This document shows positions 51,735-60,545 of a stretch of 64,000 nt of DNA, in pieces. The translations under genes and the position numbers were made by a program. The DNA is from Paraburkholderia oxyphila NBRC 105797. Its GTDB lineage: Bacteria; Pseudomonadota; Gammaproteobacteria; Burkholderiales; Burkholderiaceae. The stretch covers positions 36,490-100,489 of the forward strand of contig NZ_BAYD01000032.1 in the NCBI RefSeq assembly GCF_000685075.1, written 5' to 3'. Under the pieces are notes generated by a model. It had not been told where the DNA came from and did not search any database. It saw only the letters and a list, made by a program, of their open reading frames with translations. Numbering within the stretch: the stretch's first letter is position 1; every line of letters begins with the position of its first letter.

Positions 51735-52199
51735 ATGGATGCAAAACTAAAACAGAAGCTGGACGCATCCGCGCTCATTCCTAACGCGGATTGGCTCACG
51801 CACGATGAAATGATCGAAGCGCTACAGCGGCTCTATCCGGGTACTCAGCACGGCAAGGATTACACCGTTGGCATGATGCTTTGTCCAGATCGGGGGCATC
51901 AGACCACGAGCGCGCTAATCGTTAAGTGGAATCTCCCGGACCCGGAACCGACTCCTGAAGCACTGCACGCCCAAGTGAAGCCCCACGCCGCAACCGCACG
52001 AACAGCGGTGAAGGCGCGATATGCCCGCGCTGAACGTGATCACCTCCTGAAGGAATCGGACGGTCACGCCACGCGCGCGATGGAGGAAGGCGACACCGCG
52101 AAGCAACGCAATGTGACGGCCTACCGCCAGAACTTGCGTGACCTCCCATTGCAGATTGGTTTCCCACACAACATCGTGTGGCCCAAAGCGCCATTCTAA
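51735..52199 (+). CDS. Probable tail fibre assembly protein (XkdW-like start)
   Basis: 154 residues. The first 60 residues (NADWLTHDEMIEALQRLYPG TQHGKDYTVGMM) resemble the XkdW-type tail domain; the rest is charged and helical, as in fibre assembly chaperones. It lies between two fibre genes, which supports a chaperone role, though direct evidence is thin. Confidence 0.6.
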   Translation: MDAKLKQKLDASALIPNADWLTHDEMIEALQRLYPGTQHGKDYTVGMMLCPDRGHQTTSALIVKWNLPDPEPTPEALHAQVKPHAATARTAVKARYARAERDHLLKESDGHATRAMEEGDTAKQRNVTAYRQNLRDLPLQIGFPHNIVWPKAPF

Positions 52200-52208
52200 G
52201 GGGGTGTC

Positions 52209-52913
52209 ATGGCAGATCCGACAACACCTAATTATGGCTTCACCCTTCCGACTGTCGGGGGCGATCAGGACGTGTGGGGGAATATCCTCAATGCCGACCT
52301 TAACGCCATCGATAGCGCGCTTAATGCAGTTCAGAACTCCGTTCAACCCTATGTTGCCAACCGCATTTCCTTCACTCAGGGCGCTAGCTTCGTAGGTTCA
52401 ATCAGCGGAACGACGCTCACTATCACGCAGGTTAATTCCGGACTTCCGGCTGTGGGGCAAACCCTCTACGGCGCAGGCGTGGCCGGTGGAACGACGCTCA
52501 CGGGTGCTATCTCGACCGATTCAACGGGCGTTGGCACGTGGACCGTGAGCCAGTCGCAAGCGGTTGCCGTGGAAGCTATCGCATCCGCTAACGCAACGCA
52601 GTTTGCGCCCGGAATCGCGCTCACTCTGACGCTTGGCGTGGAGTTTCTGAGCGACCCCGGAACCCTGGTTTTCTTCGATGGGGAAATGCAAGCGGACCTC
52701 GTAATGTCCGGCTACACCCTTTCGATTCCGAATGGCGTTCCTGTCGGCGTTCGCACGGTCACGATTATCGGCGCTACTTCGGCAACCGGAACCAACACTA
52801 TTTCGCCTAGCGATTTCGCGCTCTCGTTCGGTGTCTGGTTCAACCAATTGCCTACGACGCCAGGCGCGGCGGGCACTTTCTGGAATAACGGCAAGACGCT
52901 TGCGCAAGCGTAA
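52209..52913 (+). CDS. Second tail fibre protein
   Basis: 234 residues. MADPTTPNYGFTLPTVGGDQ DVWGNILNADLNAIDSALN is similar to the start of the 50,911 fibre, so the two are probably paralogues at the anchor domain. The middle (TTLTITQVNSGLPAVGQTLY GAGVAGGTTLTG) is a common phage fibre repeat, followed by a beta-rich end. Possibly an alternative or stacked receptor-binding part. Confidence 0.75.
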   Translation: MADPTTPNYGFTLPTVGGDQDVWGNILNADLNAIDSALNAVQNSVQPYVANRISFTQGASFVGSISGTTLTITQVNSGLPAVGQTLYGAGVAGGTTLTGAISTDSTGVGTWTVSQSQAVAVEAIASANATQFAPGIALTLTLGVEFLSDPGTLVFFDGEMQADLVMSGYTLSIPNGVPVGVRTVTIIGATSATGTNTISPSDFALSFGVWFNQLPTTPGAAGTFWNNGKTLAQA

Positions 52914-52924
52914 AGGATAACAAG

Positions 52925-54676
52925 ATGTCAAATTCAAGCGCGGCGCTTATCGACTATCAGGTAAGCAGTACTACATATCGCAATGTACAAAGCAGACTTG
53001 GCGACACAGTCAGCGTTAAAGACTTTGGAGCCAAGGGTGATGGGGTTACTGACGATACAGCGGCTCTTCAGGCGTTTTTGAATGCGCTGGGGCCGCATAC
53101 AGCAGGTTATATTCCGGGCGGTCGCTATCTGTTCACGTCACCTCTCACCATTCCGGTTAAGTTTTGTTCTCTCAAGGGTGACGGCAAATACGCTACCGTG
53201 CTCATGTATGGGGGCACGAATACAACAGCTAACCTTGTTTCAGTCGTAGGTTCTTCAAACTCTTCCATACTCGGTCCCGGCGTCCTTCGTGGGTTTGGTA
53301 TCCGCAGTAACACAGTGATGACAGGTGGCAGCGCCCTACTCATTCAATGGGCCGGACACATCACCACGTCAGACATTGCAGCGGGTGCCCAATACGATCC
53401 AAACCACAACCTGTGGAACGGTATCGAGTATTACTCAACGGACTTTCAGATTCTGTACGACTTTGAAGTCCAGACCATCAACGATGGTATCCGCGTGTCG
53501 GGAGGCGGTGCGGGAAATCCTGGACCCCAATATGACCTTTGGGTACACGATGGCAAGGTAGCATCCTGCACGAACGGCATTCACATTGGCGGGGGTTGGG
53601 ATAACTGCTATTTCGACAAGATGATGGTAACCAGCAATGGAACCAACGTCCTTATCGATAACGCCATTCAGAATTTCAAGAATCAGGAAATTGGCTTTGG
53701 TCCGCAGTTCGTGACCGATCAGGCGCTAACCGGAGATAACTACTACATCAATGACACGCTTGCGAACACAACTAACTACGGCCAAATCAACATCTATGGT
53801 CCGGTCACGGGTGCGCATGCTGGCTACGGTATTCATGTTAAGACGTGGCCAAACTGCTATGTGAACGTCGCAAGCCCGCAGATTACAGGTAACCATAAGT
53901 CGGGCATCTTCATTGAAGACGCATCCGCGCAGGTGCTTATCGCGACCCATACAAACATCGTCAATAACGGCACTTACGGGATTGAAGCCGATTTCGCCAA
54001 TACTCCGGTAGTGGCTCCATGCTACTTTGGCGGAAACCCTTCCGGCGACATTAACGGAAACATCGTTAATACGTTCAAGGTGTCAGGCGCAACGGTCACA
54101 GTAGCCAACCTCACAGCAACCGGAACGGTAGCGGCGGCCTACGGTAACTTTACCGAACCGTCCAACGGCACAAGCACCGTCCAGATCACCAACACGGCGA
54201 GCAATGGCGCGAACCTCAAGCTAAACGGTAACGGGGCTACCACCCCGAACAAGACCATTCGCGTTTGGAACGGCCAGTTTCAGGTTCTCAATAACGCATA
54301 TAGCGCAAACATTCTAACCCTGACCGATGCTGGACAGCTTCAGTTACCGGGCAACATTGCGAGCACCTCAACCACTACCGGAACTCTCCTGGTAACTGGG
54401 GGCGTAGGTGCAACAGGGGCGGTCTCGTCAATCGGTTTGAACGTGAAGGAAGGTTCGAACGCAAAGCAAGGTATCGCGACGCTTTCAGGCGGGACGGCAA
54501 TTGTAGGCAATACGTCCGTAACTGCAAACAGCCGTATTTTCCTTACGGCACAGGATAACAACTCTACGGGCGCGCTCCGCGTATCCGCGCGTACTGCTGG
54601 GGCGTCATTCACGATCACGTCAAGTAACGGCTCTGATAGTGGCGTAGTGGCTTACGAGCTATTCGAGGCTGCATAA
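52925..54676 (+). CDS. Tailspike with pectate-lyase-like beta-helix
   Basis: 583 residues. SVKDFGAKGDGVTDDTAALQ (about residue 37) begins a right-handed beta-helix domain of the Pectate_lyase_3 type, with turns such as NLWNGIEYYSTDFQILYDFE and SGIFIEDASAQVLIATHTNI. The C-terminal 190 residues (from about 390) are fibre-like, with GTLLVTGGVGATGAVSSIGL. Many such spikes cut capsule or O-antigen polysaccharide; the active residues cannot be named here. Confidence 0.85.
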   Translation: MSNSSAALIDYQVSSTTYRNVQSRLGDTVSVKDFGAKGDGVTDDTAALQAFLNALGPHTAGYIPGGRYLFTSPLTIPVKFCSLKGDGKYATVLMYGGTNTTANLVSVVGSSNSSILGPGVLRGFGIRSNTVMTGGSALLIQWAGHITTSDIAAGAQYDPNHNLWNGIEYYSTDFQILYDFEVQTINDGIRVSGGGAGNPGPQYDLWVHDGKVASCTNGIHIGGGWDNCYFDKMMVTSNGTNVLIDNAIQNFKNQEIGFGPQFVTDQALTGDNYYINDTLANTTNYGQINIYGPVTGAHAGYGIHVKTWPNCYVNVASPQITGNHKSGIFIEDASAQVLIATHTNIVNNGTYGIEADFANTPVVAPCYFGGNPSGDINGNIVNTFKVSGATVTVANLTATGTVAAAYGNFTEPSNGTSTVQITNTASNGANLKLNGNGATTPNKTIRVWNGQFQVLNNAYSANILTLTDAGQLQLPGNIASTSTTTGTLLVTGGVGATGAVSSIGLNVKEGSNAKQGIATLSGGTAIVGNTSVTANSRIFLTAQDNNSTGALRVSARTAGASFTITSSNGSDSGVVAYELFEAA

Positions 54677-54720
54677 CAGCACACGGGGGTGCAATGCCCC
54701 CTCAAAAAGAGAATTAAAAG

Positions 54721-57700
54721 ATGGCTTATCCAACACCGATTTTCGACGGGCTAACGGTTAATAGTCCTAACCCTTCTATCAATTTTCAGGCGAGCGGAAC
54801 TGGAGCGGTCGCACGCACTATCGCTGCAAAGCTGGGCGAATCTGTCTCGGTTATGGACTTCGGGGCAAAGGGTGACGGCGTGACCGATGACACCGCAGCT
54901 ATTCAGGCTGCAGTGAATAGTGGACTCGCGCTCTACTGGCCTACGGGCACATACAACGTGTCCGCGACTATCACAGGTAACGTTGCGCAAGCCTGGTTCG
55001 CTGAAGGTCCCGTGACCATCTTTAACAAGGCTGCAAGCGGTTCTGCCGCTGCGCCTGTTATCAACTTCGTGGCAACCGCGACTATGACGGGTTCATTCAC
55101 GGTGGACGCGCAGGCGAACGTAGGTAACTACGGTGCGCCTACCCTGTACGGGACAAACATTATCGCCGGTTCGGCCATCCTGGTTCAGGGCGATAGCTCG
55201 CGACTCTCAGGCGTTTCGGTTAAGAATGCGTGGGATAACGGTATTGCCGTGGTGCAGATCAACACGAGCACGAACGTTGCCGTAGCAGGAAGCCCCCATT
55301 ACGTCACGCTCTCCGACATTCGCACCTATGGCTGCGGTGTCGGCCAGCACCCAAGCAACGGCGGCAAGATTGGTGCAGGTATCGACGTTGCATCCGGCGC
55401 AGCATGTAACGTAAGCAACTGTACCGACTTCAACAGCTATATCGGGTTCATCCTTGATATCGGCGCTGGAGCCAACGCCAACTTCTCGAACTGTATTTCG
55501 TGGTTCCCACAACTCGACAACACCTATCCGACTAACGGTTCGGGATATGGCTTTTACGTTGGCGCGGGTGATAGCCAGTTCGTGAATTGTGCCGTTTACA
55601 GTTCAGCCTATCGTGGGTGGTGGATTGACTCCTACGCGTACAACACTAGCTTCACGAACTGCGCCGTAGAAACGTCCTACGACATGGGCTTTTTCGTGAA
55701 GGGTGACCAACTGTCGTTCACGAACTGCCGTGTGAAGAATGCGAGCACGCGCGGTGCCGGTGTCACGTCAGCGTGGCTGTTTGACTCGACCATTCAGGCG
55801 CTCTCGAATATCTCGCTGATTGGCTGCTACACGGACGGCACGACACACGCGTTCGGTATCGACTTCAACACCCCGACCAACACCGCGACGCTTACGGTCA
55901 TGGGCTGTAACTTCAACGGCACGAACGGCCTGATTTCTTCGAAGACAAACGCCAACGTAGCGAGTATCACAGGTTCGCAAAACTCGAACATGATCGGAGT
56001 GAACCGCACCAGTCCCAGTTTCGAGTTTGACGTGTATGGCCGTGTGCGCTCGACCGCGTCTGTTCCGAACAGCAGCTATAAGACAGCAGTTTTCGGGGAC
56101 TTCGGTAACAACGGGACGCTGTTCGTTGAGGATAACGCGACGCCTAACAAGCGCCTGGCTATGGGCTATGACCCGGTAAACGACCTGAGCGTTATTCAGT
56201 CAGTGTACGCGGGCAACTCGAAAAAGCCGCTCGGACTGAATCCTAGCGGCGGTGACGTAATGCTGGGTGGTGGATTGCTCACCACGGGCACTAGCAACGG
56301 CTTCGCGGGGCTCCCGACGGTGACGGCCCAACCCACAGGAACGCCTTCAATGGCGACTGGTTGGGCACCCGTCGTATTCGACACCACGAACAAGTGTATT
56401 TGGGCGTGGACAGGTAGCGTGTGGGCGAAGCAGAACGGCTGGACGGTAAGCATCCGAGACTTCGGCGCAACAGGTAACGGCACGACCGACGACACCGCAG
56501 CAATCCAGGCGGCGATTAATTCGGGCGCGCTCAATGTGTACGTGCCTGCGGGCACCTACTATTTCACGGCGCTGACGATGCCAAGCAGTGCGGGTATCAC
56601 GATCTACGGTGAGGGTCGGGGTAGTCTCCTGGTGCAGCATGGAACGGGCATCAAATGGCCGGCGAACGGCACGGGGACAGCGCCCTACTTCCATACGATT
56701 CGCGACCTTCAATTCGACGGCACGAACGGCACGGGGCACACAATCGACACGACAACCGTGTCTAACTCAGACCTACGCGCGCTCTCGTTTAACAATGTCC
56801 CTGTTGGGTTCGCTTCGATCAAGCTGGACGGAAACCCGACCGCAGCCGTGTACATGCACGACATGCGCGTATCCGATGTCAAGATTTACTCAAATACAGC
56901 GGGTAACGCAGGGATCGAGCTAGGTTCGTATTGCTCAGACTCGACCATTGACCGTTTCATCATGAACGGTAATTTCGTGGTCAATTACTGTCTGTTGGCA
57001 GATTCGAACGCGCAAACGACCGTTATTTCGAATTCGCACCCATACAACGCGCTGGTCAACGTCGTGAAGTGCAACGGGAATAACAATGACTTCGGCTGGG
57101 ACGCCTGTACGATCGACAACGCTAACCAGGATTTGTTCTATCTCCTGAACAGCGCGCGCCATCGTTTCACCAACTGCTATTTCGAAGCAATCCCCACGGG
57201 ATACAGCGGTATCGTGTTGGATAACTCCAATAACTGCATGTTCTCGGTTACGTCGTTTTCGTCTAGCGGCACGAGCGGTTCGCCATCGATTAGCGCCATG
57301 CGTGAAATCGACGGGTCAAGTAGCAACTGCTTCCGGGGTGGTCAGGTCCTCAATGTTACGTCGTTTAGCACGCCGTTCGGCCTCACTGGTTCCGGAAGCT
57401 ACGCAATAGGATTCCCTGGCTATACGCCGTTGGGAACGATCTACGGTATGTCTGGCTGCGCTACAGGTCCGCAATCGCAGAACACCACGATGTATCTCGG
57501 TTGCAACGGACTGAACGCCACGAGTGGTTATACGGCTTTCACTGTCCCGTTCAACAGCTACATAACGGCGGCGCTTGTCGCGGTCGATAACCAACCGGCC
57601 TCGGGACAGACATTCACGCTCAACCTGATGGTAAATGGAACGCAGATTGCCACGGGCCAGATCACGAACGGCAATTACTCGGTCCACCTGACACCGAGCA

Positions 57701-57804
57701 CGCCTTACTACGTGACCGCAGGTCAAGAACTGTATATCCAGTCTGTGTATTCGGCAACTTCTGGGTCTGCAACTCCGCGCTACACGATTACGCTGATGGG
57801 CTAA
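54721..57804 (+). CDS. Large tailspike with two beta-helix modules
   Basis: 1,027 residues. Two modules begin with the same motif: SVMDFGAKGDGVTDDTAAIQ near residue 42 and SIRDFGATGNGTTDDTAAIQ near residue 578. Between them lies a linker with PVVFDTTNKCIWAWTGSVWA. The C-terminal 120 residues (SGYTAFTVPFNSYITAALVA) look like a carbohydrate-binding or trimerising domain. A fusion of two depolymerase-like modules in one chain is unusual. An alternative is one catalytic and one structural helix. Confidence 0.85.
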   Translation: MAYPTPIFDGLTVNSPNPSINFQASGTGAVARTIAAKLGESVSVMDFGAKGDGVTDDTAAIQAAVNSGLALYWPTGTYNVSATITGNVAQAWFAEGPVTIFNKAASGSAAAPVINFVATATMTGSFTVDAQANVGNYGAPTLYGTNIIAGSAILVQGDSSRLSGVSVKNAWDNGIAVVQINTSTNVAVAGSPHYVTLSDIRTYGCGVGQHPSNGGKIGAGIDVASGAACNVSNCTDFNSYIGFILDIGAGANANFSNCISWFPQLDNTYPTNGSGYGFYVGAGDSQFVNCAVYSSAYRGWWIDSYAYNTSFTNCAVETSYDMGFFVKGDQLSFTNCRVKNASTRGAGVTSAWLFDSTIQALSNISLIGCYTDGTTHAFGIDFNTPTNTATLTVMGCNFNGTNGLISSKTNANVASITGSQNSNMIGVNRTSPSFEFDVYGRVRSTASVPNSSYKTAVFGDFGNNGTLFVEDNATPNKRLAMGYDPVNDLSVIQSVYAGNSKKPLGLNPSGGDVMLGGGLLTTGTSNGFAGLPTVTAQPTGTPSMATGWAPVVFDTTNKCIWAWTGSVWAKQNGWTVSIRDFGATGNGTTDDTAAIQAAINSGALNVYVPAGTYYFTALTMPSSAGITIYGEGRGSLLVQHGTGIKWPANGTGTAPYFHTIRDLQFDGTNGTGHTIDTTTVSNSDLRALSFNNVPVGFASIKLDGNPTAAVYMHDMRVSDVKIYSNTAGNAGIELGSYCSDSTIDRFIMNGNFVVNYCLLADSNAQTTVISNSHPYNALVNVVKCNGNNNDFGWDACTIDNANQDLFYLLNSARHRFTNCYFEAIPTGYSGIVLDNSNNCMFSVTSFSSSGTSGSPSISAMREIDGSSSNCFRGGQVLNVTSFSTPFGLTGSGSYAIGFPGYTPLGTIYGMSGCATGPQSQNTTMYLGCNGLNATSGYTAFTVPFNSYITAALVAVDNQPASGQTFTLNLMVNGTQIATGQITNGNYSVHLTPSTPYYVTAGQELYIQSVYSATSGSATPRYTITLMG

Positions 57805-57859
57805 TCAAAGGTGGGGTTCGTGCTTTGGCACCTGCCCCACTCTCTTAGGTATCCATATT

Positions 57860-58171
57860 ATGACCAACCAAGATAACGCAATCGACATTGCGGAACTAAA
57901 GACGCGCGTAGACGGCCACGCCGATACCCTACAGCGCCATGACGAACGACTGACTAAGCACGACGAGGCAATTATTTCCTTGCGCGAGGGGATGGCGAAA
58001 GTTGCCACTAGGGACGATGTTGCGGAGCTACGAAACGCCGTCAACAGACAGTTTTTCGACCAACTCAAACAAGCGCACGACTCTATCCCGTCAAAGACTG
58101 CGGCGCTAGCCGCGCTCGGTAGCGCATTGGTTACAGCAGCCGGTTTCATGCTTGCCCACTTCAGGGCATAG
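57860..58171 (+). CDS. Coiled-coil protein with C-terminal membrane segment (holin-associated)
   Basis: 103 residues. A long coiled coil (IAELKTRVDGHADTLQRHDE RLTKHDEAI) is followed by a hydrophobic end (KTAALAALGSALVTAAGFML AHF). The layout resembles XhlA-type hemolysin/holin partners found in lysis cassettes. The next gene, 2 bp later, has two membrane spans, so the pair may be lysis genes. No endolysin is near. Confidence 0.6.
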   Translation: MTNQDNAIDIAELKTRVDGHADTLQRHDERLTKHDEAIISLREGMAKVATRDDVAELRNAVNRQFFDQLKQAHDSIPSKTAALAALGSALVTAAGFMLAHFRA

Positions 58172-58173
58172 AT

Positions 58174-58395
58174 ATGAGACGCCTTGCGCTGCTATTCCTG
58201 GCGCGCAACGGCGCTCCCTGTGTCGTGCGCGTCATGTGGGGCGTGGTCTTCCTGACGCTCCTATTCCTTTGCATCAAGGCCCTGTTTCTGGGCCAAGCCC
58301 TAGATTTCGCCTCCACCGCTCGCGCTTGGTGCGAATTCCTGGTCGCAGCATCAGTAGGCATTGCGGGAAAAGCCCTCGCAGAACCTAAAGAATAA
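58174..58395 (+). CDS. Holin-like small membrane protein
   Basis: 73 residues with two hydrophobic spans (VMWGVVFLTLLFLCIKALFL and WCEFLVAASVGIAGKALA) and a basic start (MRRLALLFLARNG). It would sit in the inner membrane and could be the holin that permits lysis. No endolysin gene lies nearby in the window, which weakens the assignment. Confidence 0.55.
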   Translation: MRRLALLFLARNGAPCVVRVMWGVVFLTLLFLCIKALFLGQALDFASTARAWCEFLVAASVGIAGKALAEPKE

Positions 58396-58405
58396 AGGAG
58401 GCTCT

Positions 58406-59908
58406 ATGCTTTTCCCCGTGGCACTTCCGCCAGGAATTATGGCGAATGGTTCGGAATACGAATCAAAAGGACGCTGGCGCGAAGCCCCGCAAATGCGCTG
58501 GTACAACGGCAAACTACGCCCTATCGGCGGCTGGCAACGTTTCACACAGCAACCCCTATCCGAACCAGCGCGCGCCCTTCTCACCTGGCGCAGTAACGCA
58601 GGTAACCCGTTTGCGGTGGCTGCGACCGCCAATCATATCTATACGACCAACGGCGGGGTATTCACAGACCTGACGCCCGCTGGACTCGCGCAGGGATACG
58701 TTGACGCGTATATCGGTGTTGGCTACGGCACGGGCGCATATAACGACGAGGCATACGGCACCGCGCGCACGGGTAACACCACGGTCGTAGCGGCAACCAC
58801 CTGGAGTATCGATAACTTCGGTGAAGACCTGTTGGCGCTCCAGGCCGAAGACGGACGGCTGTTTTCGTGGAGTCCGACCACGCAAACGCCCACGATGACC
58901 CTCGTAACGAACGCGCCTACCGGTGCTAACGCGATGTTCGTGACGCCAGAACGCATGGTCGTAATGCTCGGTGTGGGTGCGAATCAGCGTGAAATCCAGT
59001 GGTGCAATCAGAACGACTACACCAACTGGACTGTTGACGAAACGACAACAGCCGGTGACCTTCAATTGCACTCGAACGGCATCCCAATGGCGGGCGTTCG
59101 CATGCCAGGTGTCAATTTGATTTTTACAGACACTGACGTTCATTCCCTGTCGTATGTCGGTTACCCGTACATCTACGGAACTCAACTGCTATCAAGCAAC
59201 TGCGGACTCATCGCACCCAAGGCCATAGCGTCCACAACGAATTTTGCCGTGTGGATGGGGAATCAAAACTTTTTCATCTACAACGGCGTGACTCAACCCA
59301 TGCCGTCCGACGTGTCAGAGGCTGTCTTTAGCAATTTGAACGTCGTGCAGAAGTCCAAGATTTGCGCGGGCATCAACAGCACGTTTAGTGAGGTGTGGTG
59401 GTTCTTTCCGTCCACGAACAGCACAGAAAACGATTCCTACTGTTACTGGAACTACAAGGATAACCACTGGGGATTTGGACTCGGCGCGCTCGGTCGCACG
59501 GCGTGGAGTGATCGTGAGGTGTGGCCCTACCCCATCGGCGCTGGTTCAGATATGCAGCTTTACGAGCATGAGAACGGATGGACCGCAGCCGGTGCACCTC
59601 GTCTGAATGCAGTGTATGCGAAGACTGGCCCCATTGATGTTCTTCAGGGTGACCAGGTTCTGACGATCAATCAAATCCTTCAGGACACGAGCAACGGCAC
59701 GGGCGCATACGACCTGACGTTCTTCACCAAGCAGACACCTCGCGGTCCCTTCTACACGTGGGGACCCTATGAGATTCGCACCGAAGACGGCTACACAGAT
59801 TGCCGCATCACGGGCCGCGAAATCCAAATGCAAGTCACCTGCACACAGGACGGACTCTTCCAAGTCGGAACCGTGCGACTCGACGGCAAGCCAGGAGGCA
59901 AACGCTAA
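58406..59908 (+). CDS. Tail nozzle/stabilisation protein (P22 gp10-like)
   Basis: 500 residues, beta-rich, with the family start LFPVALPPGIMANGSEYESK GRWREAPQMRWYNGKLRPIG. GANAMFVTPERMVVMLGVGA, GVNLIFTDTDVHSLSYVGYP and YIYGTQLLSSNCGLIAPKAI follow the propeller-like pattern of podovirus nozzle proteins that close the tail and hold DNA in. The ATG at 58406 has a strong AAAGGAGG upstream. Confidence 0.85.
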   Translation: MLFPVALPPGIMANGSEYESKGRWREAPQMRWYNGKLRPIGGWQRFTQQPLSEPARALLTWRSNAGNPFAVAATANHIYTTNGGVFTDLTPAGLAQGYVDAYIGVGYGTGAYNDEAYGTARTGNTTVVAATTWSIDNFGEDLLALQAEDGRLFSWSPTTQTPTMTLVTNAPTGANAMFVTPERMVVMLGVGANQREIQWCNQNDYTNWTVDETTTAGDLQLHSNGIPMAGVRMPGVNLIFTDTDVHSLSYVGYPYIYGTQLLSSNCGLIAPKAIASTTNFAVWMGNQNFFIYNGVTQPMPSDVSEAVFSNLNVVQKSKICAGINSTFSEVWWFFPSTNSTENDSYCYWNYKDNHWGFGLGALGRTAWSDREVWPYPIGAGSDMQLYEHENGWTAAGAPRLNAVYAKTGPIDVLQGDQVLTINQILQDTSNGTGAYDLTFFTKQTPRGPFYTWGPYEIRTEDGYTDCRITGREIQMQVTCTQDGLFQVGTVRLDGKPGGKR

Positions 59909-60129
59909 TGGCGCTCAATCTACCCATACCGCTTGTCGGCAACACGTGGAAGCAACAGCTTGAACAGGCCGATAAACAAAACCTGAAGGCAAACGCCGAT
60001 GTGATTATCGGCGGCCTGCCCTCGAATGCACGTCAGCCCCGCCTGATCCTCATGGATTCGTCAGGCGGGGCCTGGCAAATCACGGTCTCCACGACCGGCG
60101 CTCTAAGTACTACGAAAGTAACTCTATGA
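59908..60129 (+). CDS. Small phage protein after the nozzle
   Basis: 73 residues (MALNLPIPLVGNTWKQQLEQ). The segment DVIIGGLPSNARQPRLILMD is polar with no motif I recognise. Its ATG overlaps the nozzle stop and its end overlaps the next start, so the three are translated together. Confidence 0.6.
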   Translation: MALNLPIPLVGNTWKQQLEQADKQNLKANADVIIGGLPSNARQPRLILMDSSGGAWQITVSTTGALSTTKVTL

Positions 60130-60545
60130 TCACCTGTTATGACGGACGCAATGTCCAGCAAATTTGGCCGCGCGTTGAGAAGTGGCTCCAGGACAACGGA
60201 GCGCGCCTGATGCGCGGCAATGATTCTATCGATGATGTCAAACGGTCAATTGATGAAAGCCATTCCCAGCTTTGGGTTTACGAGTCGGAAACGGCTTTAG
60301 GCATTGTCGTTAGTCAAGTCGTGCAATACCCCCGCCGCAAAGTCTGCTTTATCAAGTTCGGTACAGGCTACAACGCGAAGGAATGGGCGATAGCAATTAT
60401 CGCCCTTATCGAAAAATTCGCTGAGCACTCGGATTGCGGCGCGGTTGAAATCTGCGCGCGTCCCGGTTGGCTAAAGCTATTGGCGGATGCCGGTTATGGA
60501 TCGCGCCACATTCTACTAACAAAAGAACTCGGGGGAAGCACATGA
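60126..60545 (+). CDS. GNAT-like phage protein
   Basis: 139 residues. SQLWVYESETALGIVVSQVV and RKVCFIKFGTGYNAKEWAIA IIALIEKFAE and VEICARPGWLKLLADAGYGS match the shape of short GNAT-fold phage proteins found near tail genes. A clear acetyl-CoA loop (Q/RxxGxG/A) is not evident, so activity is uncertain. Start and stop overlap the neighbours. Confidence 0.55.
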   Translation: MITCYDGRNVQQIWPRVEKWLQDNGARLMRGNDSIDDVKRSIDESHSQLWVYESETALGIVVSQVVQYPRRKVCFIKFGTGYNAKEWAIAIIALIEKFAEHSDCGAVEICARPGWLKLLADAGYGSRHILLTKELGGST

